Shown here: positions 10,707-18,928 of the stretch, in pieces | Layout of the letters: each line of letters opens with the position of its first letter | Position numbering within the stretch: position 1 is the stretch's first letter | Source of the DNA: Planctomonas deserti | Lineage (GTDB): Bacteria; Actinomycetota; Actinomycetes; Actinomycetales; Microbacteriaceae | Direction of reading: 5' to 3' | DNA: 64,000 nt | Assembly: GCF_003067705.1 (NCBI RefSeq) | Contig: NZ_QANL01000004.1 | Coordinates: forward strand, 1-64,000 | Notes under the pieces: model-generated | Told to the model about the DNA's origin: nothing | What the model saw: only the letters and a program-made list of their open reading frames with translations | Database searches by the model: none | Position numbers and translations under genes: made by a program

Positions 10707-11837
10707 TCACGCGGCGACCGATCCCGGGAAGACGTGCACGGAGGCGGCATCCCAGCGGCACCAGACCGTGCTGCCGATGGTCGACGGGACCTCGACGGAC
10801 CGGCTGGCCCGGGCCGTGATCTTGAGACCGCCCGCGGTGAGCAGGACGAGCTGGAGGGCCGAGCCCAGCTGGCTGACGCCCATCAGGGTCGCGGGGATCA
10901 CGTTGACCCCCGTGTCGGCGGTCGCGCTGACGGTCACGTGCTCGGGCCGCACCGCGAACGTGGCCTCGGAACCCACGGCCAGGCCGGAGGGACGGCTGGT
11001 GGCGACGCGGGACCCCTCGACGGCGATGCCGACGGCTCCCCCGTCCGCGCGGTCGATGGTGCCGGAGAAGAAGTTCTGCTGCCCGATGAAGCCGGCGACG
11101 TAGGCGGACTCGGGGGCGTCGTACACCGCGGACGGCGTGCCGACCTGTTCGATCCGGCCGTGGTTCATCACCGCGATCCGGTCGCTCATCGTCATCGCCT
11201 CCTCCTGGTCATGGGTGACGAAGACGAAGGTGGTGCCGAGCTGCTGCTGCAGGAGCTTGAGCTCGATCTGCATCTCCTCGCGGAGCTTGCGGTCGAGCGC
11301 GGACATCGGCTCGTCGAGCAGGAGGACCGCCGGGCGGTTGACGAGGGCGCGTGCGAGCGCGATGCGCTGCTGCTGGCCGCCGGAGAGCTGGGCGGGCATG
11401 CGGTCGGCCAGGTGGGACATGCGGACCATGGCGAGCGCGTCGCGCACCCGGGGACCGATCTCGGCCTTCGGCACGGACCCGTAGGTGAGCCCGTAGGCCA
11501 CGTTGCGGGCGACCGACATGTGCGGGAACAGCGCGTAGGCCTGGAAGACCGTGTTGACGGGGCGCCGGTGCGGCGGCAACGCGTGCACGGCCCGCCCCGA
11601 GATGGAGATGGTGCCGGCGTCCGGGAACTCGAAGCCGCCGATCATGCGCAGCGTGGTCGTCTTGCCGCAGCCGCTCGGGCCGAGCAGGGAGATGAACTCC
11701 CCCGCCCGCACGTCCAGATCGAGGTTCTCCACCGCGTAGGCCTTGCCGTAGACCTTCGAGACGCCGCTCAGGACGACTCGTCCGGGCTGACCCGCGGCCA
11801 TCGTGTCCGCGTCGGTGCTGTTCAGGGTCATCGTCAT
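10707..11837 (-). CDS. potA: Polyamine-type ABC transporter ATP-binding protein (PotA-like)
   Basis: 376 residues. Walker A is GPSGCGKTT (53-61), then the Q-loop FQAYALFPHMSV, signature LSGGQQQRIALARAL, Walker B VLLLDEPMSALD and the HDQEEAMTM switch. A C-terminal TOBE-type domain follows, with FAVRPEHV. ATG at 11837 gives about 10 nt from AAGGGG; an ATG at 11846 is in frame but almost on top of the ribosome site. First gene of the potADBC-patD run. The 283 bp upstream to the amidohydrolase stop hold the promoter region, where I see no confident operator. Confidence 0.9.
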   Translation of the reverse strand: MTMTLNSTDADTMAAGQPGRVVLSGVSKVYGKAYAVENLDLDVRAGEFISLLGPSGCGKTTTLRMIGGFEFPDAGTISISGRAVHALPPHRRPVNTVFQAYALFPHMSVARNVAYGLTYGSVPKAEIGPRVRDALAMVRMSHLADRMPAQLSGGQQQRIALARALVNRPAVLLLDEPMSALDRKLREEMQIELKLLQQQLGTTFVFVTHDQEEAMTMSDRIAVMNHGRIEQVGTPSAVYDAPESAYVAGFIGQQNFFSGTIDRADGGAVGIAVEGSRVATSRPSGLAVGSEATFAVRPEHVTVSATADTGVNVIPATLMGVSQLGSALQLVLLTAGGLKITARASRSVEVPSTIGSTVWCRWDAASVHVFPGSVAA

Positions 11838-12120
11838 CTCGCCCATGCCCCTTCGTGAGTCGGTTCTCCTCGGCCGCCGCTGCATCCGGTGCAGGCCTCC
11901 GTCCGCTGCGGTGTCCACAAACTATGCGCTGGAGCGAGCCGAACGCAATGCACGACACGGATTCCGTCGAGGTTTTACACCGTCGAAACAGTCACTCCCA
12001 CGCGGTTTTCGCTCGAAGAACGCCCGCAACGGGCTCGATCGACAACTGATTCCGCAGAAGGGCCTTCGAACCGTGTGCGGGGGCACGCGTGCCGCCGGCG
12101 CCGCCGGTGGCACGGTGCCG

Positions 12121-13779
12121 TCAGCGGGAGAAGACCACGCGACCCGATGCCAGCGTCGCCGCCGTCCGCACGGTGTGCAGGGCGTCGGCGGGCAGCGAGA
12201 ACGGATCGACGTCGCTCACGGCGATGTCCGCGACCCCGCCGACGCGCAGCGTGCCCGCGTCGTCGTGATGGGCGACGCGAGCGGATCCCGAGGTGTAGGC
12301 GGCGATGGCCTGCCCGAGCTCGAGCTCCTCCCCGACGCCCAGCGGCTCCGCCCCGCTGCCCGGTTCGACGCGGGTCACCGCGACGGCGATGGCCTGCCAC
12401 GGGTCGGGGGTCGACACGGGCCAGTCGGACCCCATGGCGAGCGGAACACCCGCCGCGGCCATGCTGGCGAAGGGGTACTGCTCGGAGAAGCGCTTCTGCC
12501 CGACGATGGAGCGGTTGAGGTCGACCATCTGCTCGCTCGCGGCGGCCCACAGCGCCTGAATGTTGGCGGTGACGCCGAGCTCCGCCATAGCGGGGATGTC
12601 GGCGAGGTCCACCTGCTGCAGGTGCGCCAGGTGGTGCCGCATGCGGTTGTCGTCCCCGGCCGCCCGGGCGGCGCGCAGGGCGTCGAGGCTCTCCGCGACG
12701 GCGCGGTCGCCGATGGCGTGGATGTGGAGCTGGAAGCCGGCCCGGGTGAGCGCGACCGCGGCGGCGTTCAGCACGTCCGGCGGGAAGTGGGACTCCCCCC
12801 GCACGCCGGTCGGGTGCCCGCAGGCGTCGAGGTAGGGCTCCTTCATGGCCGCCGTCTGGCTCTCCGGCACCCCGTCCTGCATGATCTTCACCGTCGTCGC
12901 GCGGAAGGACCCGCCGAGCTCGTTCCCGCGGTCGCCCACGGCGTCCCGGGCGGCGACGAGCCGCTGGACGGTGTCGTCGATCGTGTCCAGGGTCAGCCCG
13001 CGCGGCAGCCACAGCGCCCCGGTCACCCGGGACACGAGCTCGCCGGAGGCGACGACGCGGAGGTACGCCTCCGTGCTGTCGCCGAAGCCGGCGTAGTCGC
13101 CGATGATCGCGTCCTGCCAGCCGGTGATGCCGAACGACTGCAGGTAGCGCTGCGCCTCGCCGACGGCCTCGACGTAGTCGTCGACGTCGGGCACGGGCAG
13201 GAAGGGCGCGAACACCTCCATCGCCGCCTCCTGGGCGGTGCCGGTGGGGCGGCCGCCGGCATCCCGGTCGAAGTGCCCGCCCGCGGGGTCGGGGGTGTCG
13301 CGGTCGACACCCGCCGCCCGGAGCGCGGCCGGCGACACCCACGCGCCGTGATGGTCGGCGTTGACGAGGTAGATCTTCCGCCCGGGCGCCACGCGCTCGA
13401 GCGACTCGGCATCCGGCCGCCCGCCCGGGAAGTGCGGAAGGTGCCAGCCGCCCCCGACGACCCAGTCGTCCTCGGGGTGGGCGGCCGCGTACGCGCCGAT
13501 GATGTCCAGGGTCGACGCGGCGTCGGTGGCATCGGTGAGGTCGCAGTGCAGGCGCTCGTGGCCGCCCTGGAGCGGATGGATGTGCGCGTCGATGAACGAG
13601 GGGGCGATGAGCCCGCCGCGCGCGTCGATGGTCTCCGCGGCCCGGCCGAGCGCACGGACCTCGGCTTCGGTGCCCACCCCGACGATCCTCCCGGCCGTCA
13701 CCGCGACCGCCGTCGCGGTCGGGGAGAGCGCGGTGCCGGTGAAGACGCGGCCGGAATGGAGGACGAGGTCGACGGTCAT
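12121..13779 (-). CDS. Amidohydrolase family protein (YtcJ-like)
   Basis: 552 residues of the metal-dependent amidohydrolase superfamily. The N-terminal beta domain (LVLHSGRVFTG) leads to the HxH motif DAHIHP (His66, His68). LHIHAIGDRAV carries the later metal His, and the catalytic Asp lies in MGSDWPVSTPDPW. The C-terminal GVADIAVSDVDPFSLP closes the beta sandwich. YtcJ-like proteins include N-substituted formamide deformylases, but substrates are usually unknown. It lies between the polyamine transporter and the amidase/agmatine deiminase genes on the same strand, so an acyl- or formyl-amine substrate linked to polyamines is a reasonable guess only. Confidence 0.82.
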   Translation of the reverse strand: MTVDLVLHSGRVFTGTALSPTATAVAVTAGRIVGVGTEAEVRALGRAAETIDARGGLIAPSFIDAHIHPLQGGHERLHCDLTDATDAASTLDIIGAYAAAHPEDDWVVGGGWHLPHFPGGRPDAESLERVAPGRKIYLVNADHHGAWVSPAALRAAGVDRDTPDPAGGHFDRDAGGRPTGTAQEAAMEVFAPFLPVPDVDDYVEAVGEAQRYLQSFGITGWQDAIIGDYAGFGDSTEAYLRVVASGELVSRVTGALWLPRGLTLDTIDDTVQRLVAARDAVGDRGNELGGSFRATTVKIMQDGVPESQTAAMKEPYLDACGHPTGVRGESHFPPDVLNAAAVALTRAGFQLHIHAIGDRAVAESLDALRAARAAGDDNRMRHHLAHLQQVDLADIPAMAELGVTANIQALWAAASEQMVDLNRSIVGQKRFSEQYPFASMAAAGVPLAMGSDWPVSTPDPWQAIAVAVTRVEPGSGAEPLGVGEELELGQAIAAYTSGSARVAHHDDAGTLRVGGVADIAVSDVDPFSLPADALHTVRTAATLASGRVVFSR

Positions 13780-13837
13780 GGCGACACCGTAGCGGCGACC
13801 CGGCGCGGGATGGCGGCACGCGCCTCCGCTCGGCGGG

Positions 13838-15931
13838 TCACGCGACGCCGCCCGCGACGGTGTACGCCCCCAGGACGGCGCCCCCCCGCAGGGTGACGAC
13901 GGCCGTGATCACCGAGCCGTAGGGATCGCGCCACGGGCTGTGCACGCGGCGGTGGGTGTCCGCCGAGACCCTCACCCGCGCGGTGACGGAGTCCCCGTCG
14001 ACCGCGACCGGCACGGCCTCGCCGTTGACCGCGATGCGCGCGCTCGCCGGGCGCATCGGCGCGCCGCGCAGCTCGAGCGCCACCACGACCTCGTCCTGCC
14101 CGGGCTCCCCGGCGACCGGGTGGACCTCGGCCCGCAGCTCGAGCCGGCCGCTCGCGAGATCCGCGGTGGCGGCTCCGGAAGGGATCTCGGTCGAGGTTCC
14201 GGTCGGGATCCGGGTTCCGGACGAACGGAATCCGGGCCGGCGCCCCCCGGGGAAGACGTCGCCCGGCAGGGCGGGGGTGCGCGGCGGCGGCGTGCGGCGC
14301 GGGCGGACGGCCTCGAACCCGGCGGCGAACGTCAGCAGGTCGGCGTCGCGGTAGGCGCGGCCGGCGAAGGTCAGCCCGACCGGCATCCCGATGTCGTCCA
14401 TGGTGCCCATCGGCACCGTGACCGTGGGGATGCCGAGGTGCCGGAACACGAGGTTGCCGTTCGCGACCCAGGTGCCGTTGCGCCAGGCCAGCCGAGCCGA
14501 CGTCTCATCGACGTCGGCGTCCGCCGGCCCGACGTCCGCGACCGCGGGCAGCACGATGCCGTCGAGTCCCACGTCGTCGAGCCAGTGCTCGAAGTCGACG
14601 CGGCGGGTCTCCTCGAGGCCACGGATGCCGTCCGCGATGTCGGGGATCTCCTCGAGCGGCAACACGCCCGCCCGGGCCCGGGTCACGTACTCGGCCAGGT
14701 CGATGTCGTCCGGCCCGTACCGGTCGGTGAGCGCGCCCGGAGGCGCCGGGAAGATCCTCGGGCCGTCGACGGCGGTCAGGTCCGGGATGGCGGGGTCGCC
14801 GTTCGCGCGGAGGAAGTCGTCCCAGGCCCAGATCGACAGGTCCCACAGCTCGCGGTCGGCGAAGCCGTCGGGCACGATGCCGCGCTCGACCATGGAGCGG
14901 GCGCCGGGTCGATCGCGCTCGTAGTTCGACAGCGCGGGGAAGTCGACCTCGACGACCTCGGCGCCCTGCTGCCGCAGGTCGGCCGCCGCTGCCCGCCACA
15001 GCCGGAGCACCGAGTCCCGCGTCTCGATCGGGCGTGCGGCGTCCGGGTCGGCGTTCACGTACATCCGGGGGACGCCGAAACGCCTCCCCCGCAGCGCGCC
15101 GGGACGCAGGCAGTCCGCGAACCGGGGCGGGCGCACCGAGGACGGCGCGGGGATCGGAACCCAGGGCTGCCGCCGCCAGAAGTCCCCGCGCGGGTCGGGA
15201 TCGTCCACCACGAGCACGTCGAGCAGTTCGAGGAGGTCCTGCATCGTGCGCGTGTGCGGCACGACGACGTCCATGGTGGGCACGAGCGGCCAGTTGCCGC
15301 GCACCGAGATGAGGCCGCGCGACGGGGTGTACGCGACGAGGGCGTTGTTGGACGCCGGGGCTCGGCCCGACGACCACGTCTCCTCCGCCAGGCCGAAGGC
15401 GGCGAAGCTCGCCGCCGTCGCGGTGCCCGACCCGTTCGACGAGCCCGAGCCGAACGCTGCCGTCAGGTAGTCCGGGTTGTAGGGGCTCTCGGCGCGGCCG
15501 TAGAGGCCGCGCTGCATGCCGCCGTTGGCCATCGGGGGCATGTTCGTGAGCCCGATCAGCACCGCCCCCGCCGCCCGGAGCCGCTCGATGGCGAAGGCGT
15601 CCGCCCGCGCGACCAGGTGCTCGAACGCCGGCGAGCCCGCCGCAACCGTGAGACCCTCGGCCAGGTAGCTGTCCTTCGCGGTGTACGGGATGCCGTCCAG
15701 CGGTCCGAGGATGGCTCCCGACCCGCGTCGCTCGTCCGACGCGCGGGCCTCGTCGAACATGCGGGGGTTCAGCACCGGCACCGCGTTCAGCGCGATGCCG
15801 TGCCGGTCGTACCGGCCGATCCGGTCGAGGTACGCCGCAACAAGCTCGACGCTCGTGACGGTGCCGGACTCCAGCGCGCCCCGAAGGTCGGCGATGGTGG
15901 CCTCGACGAGGGTGAGCGCCGGCCCGGTCAT
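13838..15931 (-). CDS. Amidase-signature hydrolase with extra C-terminal domain
   Basis: 697 residues. The amidase-signature triad can be placed: Lys86 in PYTAKDS, cis-Ser at 164-165 in GSGSSNGSG, and nucleophile Ser188 in ETWSSGRAPAS. The usual DTGGS is replaced by ETWSSG. The amidase fold ends near residue 560. A low-complexity linker (GTRIPTGTSTEIPSG) then leads to a domain of about 120 residues with alternating beta-like pattern (LELRAEVHPVAG, VVVALELRG), possibly a beta sandwich. The ATG overlaps the agmatine deiminase stop by 4 bp, so both are co-translated. It may hydrolyse N-carbamoylputrescine, the deiminase product; this is inferred from context only. Confidence 0.82.
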   Translation of the reverse strand: MTGPALTLVEATIADLRGALESGTVTSVELVAAYLDRIGRYDRHGIALNAVPVLNPRMFDEARASDERRGSGAILGPLDGIPYTAKDSYLAEGLTVAAGSPAFEHLVARADAFAIERLRAAGAVLIGLTNMPPMANGGMQRGLYGRAESPYNPDYLTAAFGSGSSNGSGTATAASFAAFGLAEETWSSGRAPASNNALVAYTPSRGLISVRGNWPLVPTMDVVVPHTRTMQDLLELLDVLVVDDPDPRGDFWRRQPWVPIPAPSSVRPPRFADCLRPGALRGRRFGVPRMYVNADPDAARPIETRDSVLRLWRAAAADLRQQGAEVVEVDFPALSNYERDRPGARSMVERGIVPDGFADRELWDLSIWAWDDFLRANGDPAIPDLTAVDGPRIFPAPPGALTDRYGPDDIDLAEYVTRARAGVLPLEEIPDIADGIRGLEETRRVDFEHWLDDVGLDGIVLPAVADVGPADADVDETSARLAWRNGTWVANGNLVFRHLGIPTVTVPMGTMDDIGMPVGLTFAGRAYRDADLLTFAAGFEAVRPRRTPPPRTPALPGDVFPGGRRPGFRSSGTRIPTGTSTEIPSGAATADLASGRLELRAEVHPVAGEPGQDEVVVALELRGAPMRPASARIAVNGEAVPVAVDGDSVTARVRVSADTHRRVHSPWRDPYGSVITAVVTLRGGAVLGAYTVAGGVA

Positions 15932-16959
15932 CGCGCACCCGCCGTCGGCTGCTGCTGGGTTATGCAGTGGATGCCGCCACCGCGCTCCAGGATCGGGCGG
16001 GCGTCGACGGTGACGACGGTCCGCCCCGGATACGCGTCGGCGAGGATCGCCCGCGCCCTGGCGTCGGCGCGCTCCTCGCCGTACCCGCAGGCGATCACGC
16101 CGCCGTTGGTGACCAGGTGGTTCACGTAGCTCCAGTCCACGAACCCGTGCGCGTCGCGCAACGTCTCGGGCGCCGGCAGGTCGACGATCTCCCACGAACG
16201 CCCCGCGGCGTCGCGGGAGGCGGAGAGCACCTCCCTGAGCCCCCGGGTCAGCGCGAAGTCCGGGTGGGACGCATCCTCCTGCGCGTGCAGGAGGATGCGG
16301 CCGGGGGACGGGATGGTGGCGACCATGTCGACGTGCCCGCGGGTGCCAAGCTCCTCGTAGTCGCGGTGCAGGCCGCGCGGGAGCCAGACGAACGTGTCGG
16401 CCCCGATCGTTCGCGCGAGCTCCGCCTCGACACCGGCCCGGTCGGTGAACGGGTTCCGCAGGGGGTCCAGCTGAACCGTCTCCGTGAGCAGCACCGTGCC
16501 CTCCCCGTCCACGTGGATGCCGCCGCCCTCGTTCACCAGGAGCGACGGGAGAACCGGCACGCCCGCGGCCTCCGCGACGACCCGCCCGATGCGGCGGTCG
16601 TTCTCCCAGGCGCGCCAGTTCGTGGCGCCCCAGCCGTTGAACGTCCAGTCCACCGCGGCGAGCGCGCCGTCCCCGCCGAGGACGAAGGTGGGACCGATGT
16701 CACGCATCCAGAAGTCGTCGAGCGGGGCGATCAGCACCTCGACGGCGGCGGAGAGCAACCGCGCAGCGCGGTCCCGCTCCGAGGGGTCGACCACCATGGT
16801 CACCGGGGTGAACTCGGCCGTGGCGTTCGCGACCGCCGACCACGCCGCATAGGCCTCGGTCGCGGAGGCGGGGTCGGCGCCGAGCGTGTCGCCCTCGCGG
16901 GGGAACGCCACCCAGACGCGGTCCTGCGGGGCCGTCTCGGCGGGCATGCGCCAGGTCAT
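15928..16959 (-). CDS. aguA: Agmatine deiminase
   Basis: 343 residues, a peptidyl-arginine-deiminase-fold enzyme that converts agmatine to N-carbamoylputrescine and ammonia. MPAETAPQDRVWVAFP is the standard N-terminus. Active-site segments DDFWMRDIGPTFV, NEGGGIHVDGEG and TRGHVDM are present, and the nucleophile Cys332 lies in GGGIHCITQQQP near the C-terminus. ATG at 16959 follows AAGGAGC. The gene is divergent from an Lrp-type regulator 82 bp away and coupled to the amidase downstream. No arginine decarboxylase is in the window, so agmatine is probably imported. Confidence 0.92.
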   Translation of the reverse strand: MTWRMPAETAPQDRVWVAFPREGDTLGADPASATEAYAAWSAVANATAEFTPVTMVVDPSERDRAARLLSAAVEVLIAPLDDFWMRDIGPTFVLGGDGALAAVDWTFNGWGATNWRAWENDRRIGRVVAEAAGVPVLPSLLVNEGGGIHVDGEGTVLLTETVQLDPLRNPFTDRAGVEAELARTIGADTFVWLPRGLHRDYEELGTRGHVDMVATIPSPGRILLHAQEDASHPDFALTRGLREVLSASRDAAGRSWEIVDLPAPETLRDAHGFVDWSYVNHLVTNGGVIACGYGEERADARARAILADAYPGRTVVTVDARPILERGGGIHCITQQQPTAGAR

Positions 16960-17006
16960 CGGCTGCTCCTTTCGTCGCTCTACCACCGTTTCCACCACTG
17001 ATTCGC

Positions 17007-17035
17007 TTGCCGAAGGGCGGTGACACTGACATTAT
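17007..17035 (+). promoter_or_regulatory. Promoter of the Lrp-type regulator, probably leaderless
   Basis: TTGCCG (17007-17012) and CATTAT (17030-17035) are separated by 17 bp. The start codon of the regulator lies 6 nt after the -10 hexamer and no ribosome binding site precedes it. Transcription should begin within a base or two of the ATG, giving a leaderless mRNA, which is common in actinobacteria. The 82-bp region also serves the divergent agmatine deiminase gene, so regulator binding could control both. Confidence 0.5.
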
Positions 17036-17041
17036 CGAGCA

Positions 17042-17506
17042 ATGAGCAGGGAGACCCGCACCCAGCTCGACGACATCTCCCGGGCCATCGTCGAGCAGTT
17101 GCAGCACGACGGACGCCGCTCCTACGCGGAGATCGGCAAAGCCGTCGGGCTGAGCGAGGCGGCCGTGCGCCAACGCGTGCAGAAGCTCACGGAGTCCGGC
17201 GTCATGCAGATCGTCGCCGTGACGGACCCCATGCAGCTCGGCTTCTTCCGCCAGGCGATGATCGGCATCACCGTGTCGGGTGACACCACCGAGGTGGCCG
17301 CGGCGCTCAGCGCCATGTCCGCGGTCGACTACGTCGTGCTCACGGCGGGCAGCTTCGACATCCTGGCCGAGGTCGTGTGCGAGAACGACGACCAGCTCAT
17401 CACCCTCCTGAACAAGGAGATCCGCGCCATCGAGGGCGTCCGGTCCACCGAGACGTTCGTCTACCTGAAACTTCAGAAGCAGTTCTACAACTGGGGAACG
17501 AGATAA
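17042..17506 (+). CDS. Lrp/AsnC-family transcriptional regulator
   Basis: 154 residues. The N-terminal winged HTH spans about 10-60 (LDDISRAIVEQLQHDGRRSYAEIGKAVGLSEAAVRQRV) and the RAM ligand-binding domain 70-145, with YVVLTAGSFDILAEVVCEN as its conserved core. The 3' end (TETFVYLKLQKQFYNWGTR) is typical of polyamine-linked Lrp proteins sitting beside aminotransferases, from memory of the family. It is divergent from aguA and 2 bases upstream of the aminotransferase gene, so it is the likely local regulator of polyamine uptake and breakdown. Its probable effector is an amino acid or polyamine. Confidence 0.88.
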   Translation: MSRETRTQLDDISRAIVEQLQHDGRRSYAEIGKAVGLSEAAVRQRVQKLTESGVMQIVAVTDPMQLGFFRQAMIGITVSGDTTEVAAALSAMSAVDYVVLTAGSFDILAEVVCENDDQLITLLNKEIRAIEGVRSTETFVYLKLQKQFYNWGTR

Positions 17507-17508
17507 CC

Positions 17509-18924
17509 ATGACCACGACCGAGACTCCCGTATCCGTTCACGACGACCCCGCGTCGGCCCGTGACGCCCGGCTGCGCAGCGCGGCCAAGGACCACCTGTG
17601 GATGCACTTCTCCCGCCAGTCGGTGATGGAGGACGGCGACGGGGTGCCCATCATCGTGAAGGGCGACGGGCACCACATCTGGGACAGCCGGGGCCGGAAG
17701 TACTTCGACGGGCTGAGCGGCCTGTTCGTGGTCAACGCGGGCCACGGGCGCCGGCGGCTCGCCGAGGTCGCGGCGAAGCAGGCCGAGGAGCTCGCGTTCT
17801 TCCCGCTCTGGTCCTACGCGCACCCGTCGGCGATCGAGCTGGCCGAGCGCCTCGCCTCCTACGCGCCGGGCGACCTCAACCGCGTCTTCTTCTCGAGCGG
17901 CGGCGGCGAGGCGGTGGAGACGGCGTTCAAGCTCGCCAAGTACTACTGGAAGCTGCAGGGCCGCCCGACGAAGCACAAGGTCATCTCGCGCTCCGTCGCC
18001 TACCACGGCACGACGCAGGGCGCCCTGGCCATCACGGGCATCCCCGCGATGAAGCAGATGTTCGAGCCCGTGACCCCGGGCGGCTTCCGCGTGCCGAACA
18101 CGAACTTCTACCGCGCCCCCGAGCACGCGGACGACCTCGAGGCCTTCGGGCAGTGGTCGGCCAACCGCATCGAGGAGATGATCGAGTTCGAGGGGCCCGA
18201 GACGGTCGCCGCGGTCTTCCTCGAGCCCGTGCAGAACAGCGGCGGTTGCTTCCCGCCTCCGCCCGGCTACTTCCAGCGGGTGCGGGAGATCTGCGACAAG
18301 TACGACGTGCTGCTCGTGAGCGACGAGGTGATCTGCGCGTTCGGCCGAATCGGCGAGTTCTTCGCCTGCGACACCTACGGATTCGTGCCGGACATGATCA
18401 CCTGCGCGAAGGGCATGACGAGCGGGTACTCCCCCATCGGCGCGACCATCGTCAGCGACCGGATCTACGAGCCCTTCAAGCACGGCAACGCGTCCTTCCC
18501 GCACGGCTACACCTTCGGCGGGCACCCCGTGTCGGCGGCCGTGGCGCTCGCGAATCTCGACATCTTCGAGGAGGAGCGGCTCAACCAGAACGTGCGAGAG
18601 AACTCGCCGGCTTTCCGGGCGACGCTCGAGAAGCTGCTCGACCTCCCCATCGTCGGTGACGTGCGCGGCGACGGGTACTTCTTCGGCATCGAGCTGGTGA
18701 AGGACAAGTCGACGAAGCTCACGTTCGACGACGACGAGTCCGAGCGCCTCCTACGCGGCTTCCTGTCGACGGCGCTCTTCGACGCCGGGCTGTACTGCCG
18801 GGCCGACGACCGCGGCGACCCCGTCATCCAGCTCGCTCCGCCGCTCACGGTGGGGCAGAAGGAGTTCGACGAGATCGAGGGCATCCTGCGCGGGGTGCTC
18901 ACCGAGGCGTGGGCGCGGCTCTAG
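17509..18924 (+). CDS. Class III aminotransferase, probable putrescine/omega-amino type
   Basis: 471 residues, PLP-dependent fold-type I. VFFSSGGGEAVETAFKLAK binds the cofactor phosphate, the acidic residue lies in LLVSDEVICAFGR, and the PLP lysine is Lys301 in TCAKGMTSGYSP. HLWMHFSRQ and the FPLWSYAHP segment match the putrescine/diamine-pyruvate (SpuC-like) group. It would deaminate putrescine to 4-aminobutanal, the substrate of the dehydrogenase at 6.0-7.5 kb. ATG at 17509 lies 2 bases after the regulator stop, so the two are one transcript; upstream in-frame codons belong to the regulator gene. Confidence 0.87.
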   Translation: MTTTETPVSVHDDPASARDARLRSAAKDHLWMHFSRQSVMEDGDGVPIIVKGDGHHIWDSRGRKYFDGLSGLFVVNAGHGRRRLAEVAAKQAEELAFFPLWSYAHPSAIELAERLASYAPGDLNRVFFSSGGGEAVETAFKLAKYYWKLQGRPTKHKVISRSVAYHGTTQGALAITGIPAMKQMFEPVTPGGFRVPNTNFYRAPEHADDLEAFGQWSANRIEEMIEFEGPETVAAVFLEPVQNSGGCFPPPPGYFQRVREICDKYDVLLVSDEVICAFGRIGEFFACDTYGFVPDMITCAKGMTSGYSPIGATIVSDRIYEPFKHGNASFPHGYTFGGHPVSAAVALANLDIFEEERLNQNVRENSPAFRATLEKLLDLPIVGDVRGDGYFFGIELVKDKSTKLTFDDDESERLLRGFLSTALFDAGLYCRADDRGDPVIQLAPPLTVGQKEFDEIEGILRGVLTEAWARL

Positions 18925-18928
18925 GCGG

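Noticed and set aside
11850-12120. Possible riboswitch or operator upstream of potA
   Set aside because: TCGACGG repeats and short inverted pieces are visible, but nothing matched a known riboswitch or a clear palindrome.
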